NCBI GenBank assembly: GCA_947169385.1
Contig: CAMVPR010000003.1
Span: 39,956 to 103,955 of the forward strand
From: an uncultured Lachnospiraceae bacterium
Lineage (GTDB): Bacteria > Bacillota > Clostridia > Lachnospirales > Lachnospiraceae
Length of the DNA stretch: 64,000 bases
Direction of reading: 5' to 3'
How positions within the stretch are numbered: the first letter of the stretch is position 1; every line of letters begins with the position of its first letter. Both the position numbers and the translations under genes were made by a program. Below are positions 61,635 through 64,000 of the stretch, one piece after another. The notes below the pieces were generated by a model. The model did not search any database. It was not told the DNA's origin and saw only the letters and a list, made by a program, of their open reading frames with translations.

Positions 61635-62270
61635 ATGAAGAAAGCGATTTTAGCAACTAAGGTCGGCATGACTCAGGTTTTTGACGAGGACGGAGTTTTG
61701 ACAGCTGGAACAGTATTACAGGCTGGTCCTTGTGCGGTAACTCAGGTCAAGACAGTTGAGAATGACGGCTACAGTGCAGTTCAGGTTGGCTTCGCTGAGA
61801 AGCGCGAGAATCTTGTGAACAAGCCACAGAAGGGACACTTCGATAAGGCTGGCGTATCTACTAAGAGATATGTTCGCGAGTTCCGTTTTGAGAATTCAGA
61901 GGAATATGAGTTAGGTCAGGAGATCAAGGCTGACATATTCGCTGAGGGAGACAAGGTTGATGCTACAGCAACCTCTAAGGGACACGGTTATGCAGGCGCA
62001 ATCAAGCGTCACGGTTTTGCTAGAGGTCCTGTTACTCACGGTTCTAAGCATCACAGACATACCGGTTCTTCCGGATGTGCAACAGATCCTGGTAAAGTAT
62101 TTAAAGGTAAGAAGATGGCCGGACATTTCGGTTGCAAGCGTACCACAATCCAGAATCTTGAAGTTGTAAGAGTAGACGCAGAGAAAAACATTATTTTGGT
62201 TAAGGGTTCTGTGCCAGGACCAAAGAAGTCCTTAGTAATGTTGAAAGAGACTGTAAAGTCTGGTAAGTAA
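61635..62270 (+). CDS. rplC: 50S ribosomal protein L3
   Basis: 211 residues: [20 protein letters not shown], and the conserved [35 protein letters not shown] loop that reaches the peptidyl-transferase region. AGGAGG precedes. The 158-nt gap after rpsJ holds a small GATTGC/GCAATC hairpin. Confidence 0.97.
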   Translation: MKKAILATKVGMTQVFDEDGVLTAGTVLQAGPCAVTQVKTVENDGYSAVQVGFAEKRENLVNKPQKGHFDKAGVSTKRYVREFRFENSEEYELGQEIKADIFAEGDKVDATATSKGHGYAGAIKRHGFARGPVTHGSKHHRHTGSSGCATDPGKVFKGKKMAGHFGCKRTTIQNLEVVRVDAEKNIILVKGSVPGPKKSLVMLKETVKSGK

Positions 62271-62295
62271 GACTAAGGAAGGAGGAACTTTTGAG

Positions 62296-62943
62296 ATGGC
62301 ATCTGTATCTGTATACAATATAGAAGGTAAAGAAGTTGGCAATATCGAGCTTAACGACGCTGTATTTGGTGTTGAGGTTAATGAGCACCTTGTACATATG
62401 GCTGTTGTAAGTCAGCTTGCTAACAAGAGACAGGGCACACAGAGCGCTAAGACACGTTCAGAAGTACGTGGTGGCGGTAGAAAGCCTTGGAGACAGAAAG
62501 GAACCGGTCATGCAAGACAGGGTTCTACACGTAGTCCTCAGTGGACTGGCGGTGGTGTTGTATTTGCACCAAAACCAAGAGATTATTCTTTCAGACTTAA
62601 CAAGAAGGAGAGACAGGCTGCATTAAAGTCTGCATTTACTTCAAGAGTTCAGGAAGATAAGTTTAAAGTACTTGACGAGCTTAAGCTTGATGAGATCAAG
62701 ACCAAGAATGTACAGAACATTCTTAACAACCTTGACACATCTAAGGCATTAATCATTACAGCTAGCAATGATGATAAGAATCTTATTCTTTCAGCTCGTA
62801 ACATCGCAGGCGTTAAGACTGCATTTATCTCATCTGATGAGAGTGGTGTCAGCAGCAATATTAATGTTTATGACATCTTGAAATATGATACCGTTATCGC
62901 TACTAAGGATGCGGTAGCTAAGATTGAGGAGGTGTACGCATAA
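62296..62943 (+). CDS. rplD: 50S ribosomal protein L4
   Basis: 215 residues: [69 protein letters not shown]4 is the classic autoregulator of S10 operons in gamma-proteobacteria; that role here is unproven. Stop overlaps the rplW start. Confidence 0.97.
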   Translation: MASVSVYNIEGKEVGNIELNDAVFGVEVNEHLVHMAVVSQLANKRQGTQSAKTRSEVRGGGRKPWRQKGTGHARQGSTRSPQWTGGGVVFAPKPRDYSFRLNKKERQAALKSAFTSRVQEDKFKVLDELKLDEIKTKNVQNILNNLDTSKALIITASNDDKNLILSARNIAGVKTAFISSDESGVSSNINVYDILKYDTVIATKDAVAKIEEVYA

Positions 62944-63242
62944 TGGCAGCGATTAAGTATTATGACGTAATATTAAAGCCTGTTATTACTGAGAAGTCTA
63001 TGAATGCTATGGGCGAGAAGAAATACACATTCTTAGTTCACCCAGAGGCTAACAAGTCTCAGATTAAGGAAGCTGTTGAGAAGATGTTTGACGGCGTTAA
63101 GGTTTCTAAGGTTAACACCATGAATCAATCAGGCAAGACCAGAAGACGTGGAATGGTTTACGGCAAGACTGCTAAGACCAAGAAGGCAATTGTACAGTTA
63201 ACCTCTGAGAGCAAGGATATCGAGATCTTCGAGGGACTGTAA
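62943..63242 (+). CDS. rplW: 50S ribosomal protein L23
   Basis: 99 residues: [43 protein letters not shown]. Forms the exit-tunnel platform for trigger factor and SRP. One-base overlap with rplD (TAATG). Confidence 0.97.
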   Translation: MAAIKYYDVILKPVITEKSMNAMGEKKYTFLVHPEANKSQIKEAVEKMFDGVKVSKVNTMNQSGKTRRRGMVYGKTAKTKKAIVQLTSESKDIEIFEGL

Positions 63243-63311
63243 TCAAGAGATTGCAGACTATACGCATTTAAGCGTGATAATAAATAGGAATGAATGAAAG
63301 GAGTGTACATC

Positions 63312-64000
63312 ATGGGAATTAAGAAATATGGCCCATACACACCTTCGAGAAGAAACATGACAGGTCTTGACTTCGCAGAGATCACTAAGGCAACTCCTGA
63401 GAAGTCACTCACCGTTTCTTTGAAGAAGAACGCTGGTCGTAATAACCAGGGTAAGATAACTGTTAGACACCATGGCGGTGGATCTAGAAGAAAGTATAGA
63501 ATTATTGATTTTAAGCGTAACAAGGATGGAATTCCTGCAACTGTTACAGCTATTGAGTACGATCCTAATCGTACAGCTAATATCGCACTTATCACTTATG
63601 CTGATGGAGAGAAGAGCTACATTATCGCTCCTAACAAGCTTGAGGTTGGTGCAACATTGATGAATGGACCTGAGGCTGAGATCCGTATCGGTAACTGCCT
63701 TCCATTAGAGAACATCCCTGTTGGTACTGAGGTACACAACATCGAGATGATTCCTGGTAAGGGCGGACAGATGGTTCGTGCAGCAGGTAACGCAGCACAG
63801 TTGATGGCTAAGGAAGGCAAGTATGCAACCCTTCGTCTTCCATCAGGTGAGATGCGTATGGTTCCTATCAAATGTAGAGCAACTGTTGGTACCGTTGGTA
63901 ATGTTGAGCACGGCCTTGTTAAGATTGGTAAAGCCGGACGTAAACGTCATATGGGTATCCGCCCTACAGTTCGTGGTTCGGTTATGAACCCTAATGACCA
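63312..64000 (+). CDS. rplB: 50S ribosomal protein L2, 3' end beyond window
   Basis: 229 complete codons present of about 275. [49 protein letters not shown], and [38 protein letters not shown] region cut at the last bases. Start ATG 63312 behind AAAGGAG. Confidence 0.97.
   Translation, partial: MGIKKYGPYTPSRRNMTGLDFAEITKATPEKSLTVSLKKNAGRNNQGKITVRHHGGGSRRKYRIIDFKRNKDGIPATVTAIEYDPNRTANIALITYADGEKSYIIAPNKLEVGATLMNGPEAEIRIGNCLPLENIPVGTEVHNIEMIPGKGGQMVRAAGNAAQLMAKEGKYATLRLPSGEMRMVPIKCRATVGTVGNVEHGLVKIGKAGRKRHMGIRPTVRGSVMNPND

Noticed and set aside
1..64000. Prophage or insertion sequence
   Set aside because: No integrase, transposase, capsid, portal, holin or lysis gene was seen on either strand.

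Overview
The window looks like a chromosomal segment of a low-GC, Gram-positive anaerobe of the Clostridia, most likely Lachnospiraceae. Grounds: AT-rich sequence with strong AGGAGG-type ribosome sites and TTGACA/TATAAT promoters; an S10-spc ribosomal operon start (rpsJ, rplC, rplD, rplW, rplB); indolepyruvate:ferredoxin oxidoreductase and hydrogenase-maturation genes (anaerobic, ferredoxin-based metabolism); Big_2, BspA-type leucine-rich and SLH-like surface proteins; and several protein types I associate with this family (TraX, DUF1294, Rpn-like nucleases, the rpsJ leader). The genus cannot be fixed from the sequence alone.

Layout. 0-5.5 kb: accessory region with a WYL regulator, HipA-like kinase, HIRAN protein, small membrane proteins, a decayed DUF3737 gene, an acetyltransferase, a TfoX-N protein and many short dispersed repeats. 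5.5-17.2 kb: a defence island. A type I restriction-modification operon (hsdM, DUF1016 nuclease-like gene, hsdS, hsdR) carries three extra genes between hsdS and hsdR: a large protein ending in a HEPN-like Rx4H motif, a zinc-ribbon protein, and a TIR-domain protein split by a -1 frameshift. A candidate structured RNA lies upstream and a second frameshifted zinc-ribbon gene downstream. 17.4-27 kb: GTPase, secreted nuclease, c-di-GMP enzymes (one an unusual YunG-like/PAS/GGDEF/EAL fusion), a Ca2+/H+ antiporter and hypCDE. 27-32.3 kb: an XRE/membrane-protein pair on the minus strand, then an ABC exporter operon ending in a CPBP protease and a GntR/YtrA regulator, with a matching operator at the operon promoter.

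32.3-34.7 kb: a patch of duplicated and decayed material holding a candidate type I toxin-antitoxin locus (42-residue hydrophobic peptide, convergent antisense RNA, complementary 5' and 3' mRNA ends), an XRE regulator, and an Rpn/PD-(D/E)XK-like gene whose 3' end is duplicated with a different tail. 34.8-39.4 kb: iorAB, a phenylacetate-CoA-ligase-type enzyme and a MIF-type tautomerase, which together suggest oxidation of aromatic 2-oxo acids to acyl-CoAs. 39.4-46.7 kb: zinc-ribbon membrane protein, birA, sbcDC. 46.9-57.4 kb: cell-envelope genes (Big_2 surface protein, MBOAT + SGNH O-acetylation pair, DD-carboxypeptidase with SLH-like tail, TraX, LRR protein) with rlmH and trmO on the minus strand. 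57.5-60.9 kb: tRNA-Leu(CAG), putP, a membrane protein and an rRNA-type methyltransferase. 60.9-64 kb: conserved leader and the start of the S10 operon, running off the window inside rplB.

Two dispersed repeat families (a 29-bp element reading TGTCATTCTGAG...AATCTTT, and a 50-bp double-hairpin element) punctuate many intergenic gaps. No rRNA, CRISPR array, insertion sequence transposase or prophage was seen.
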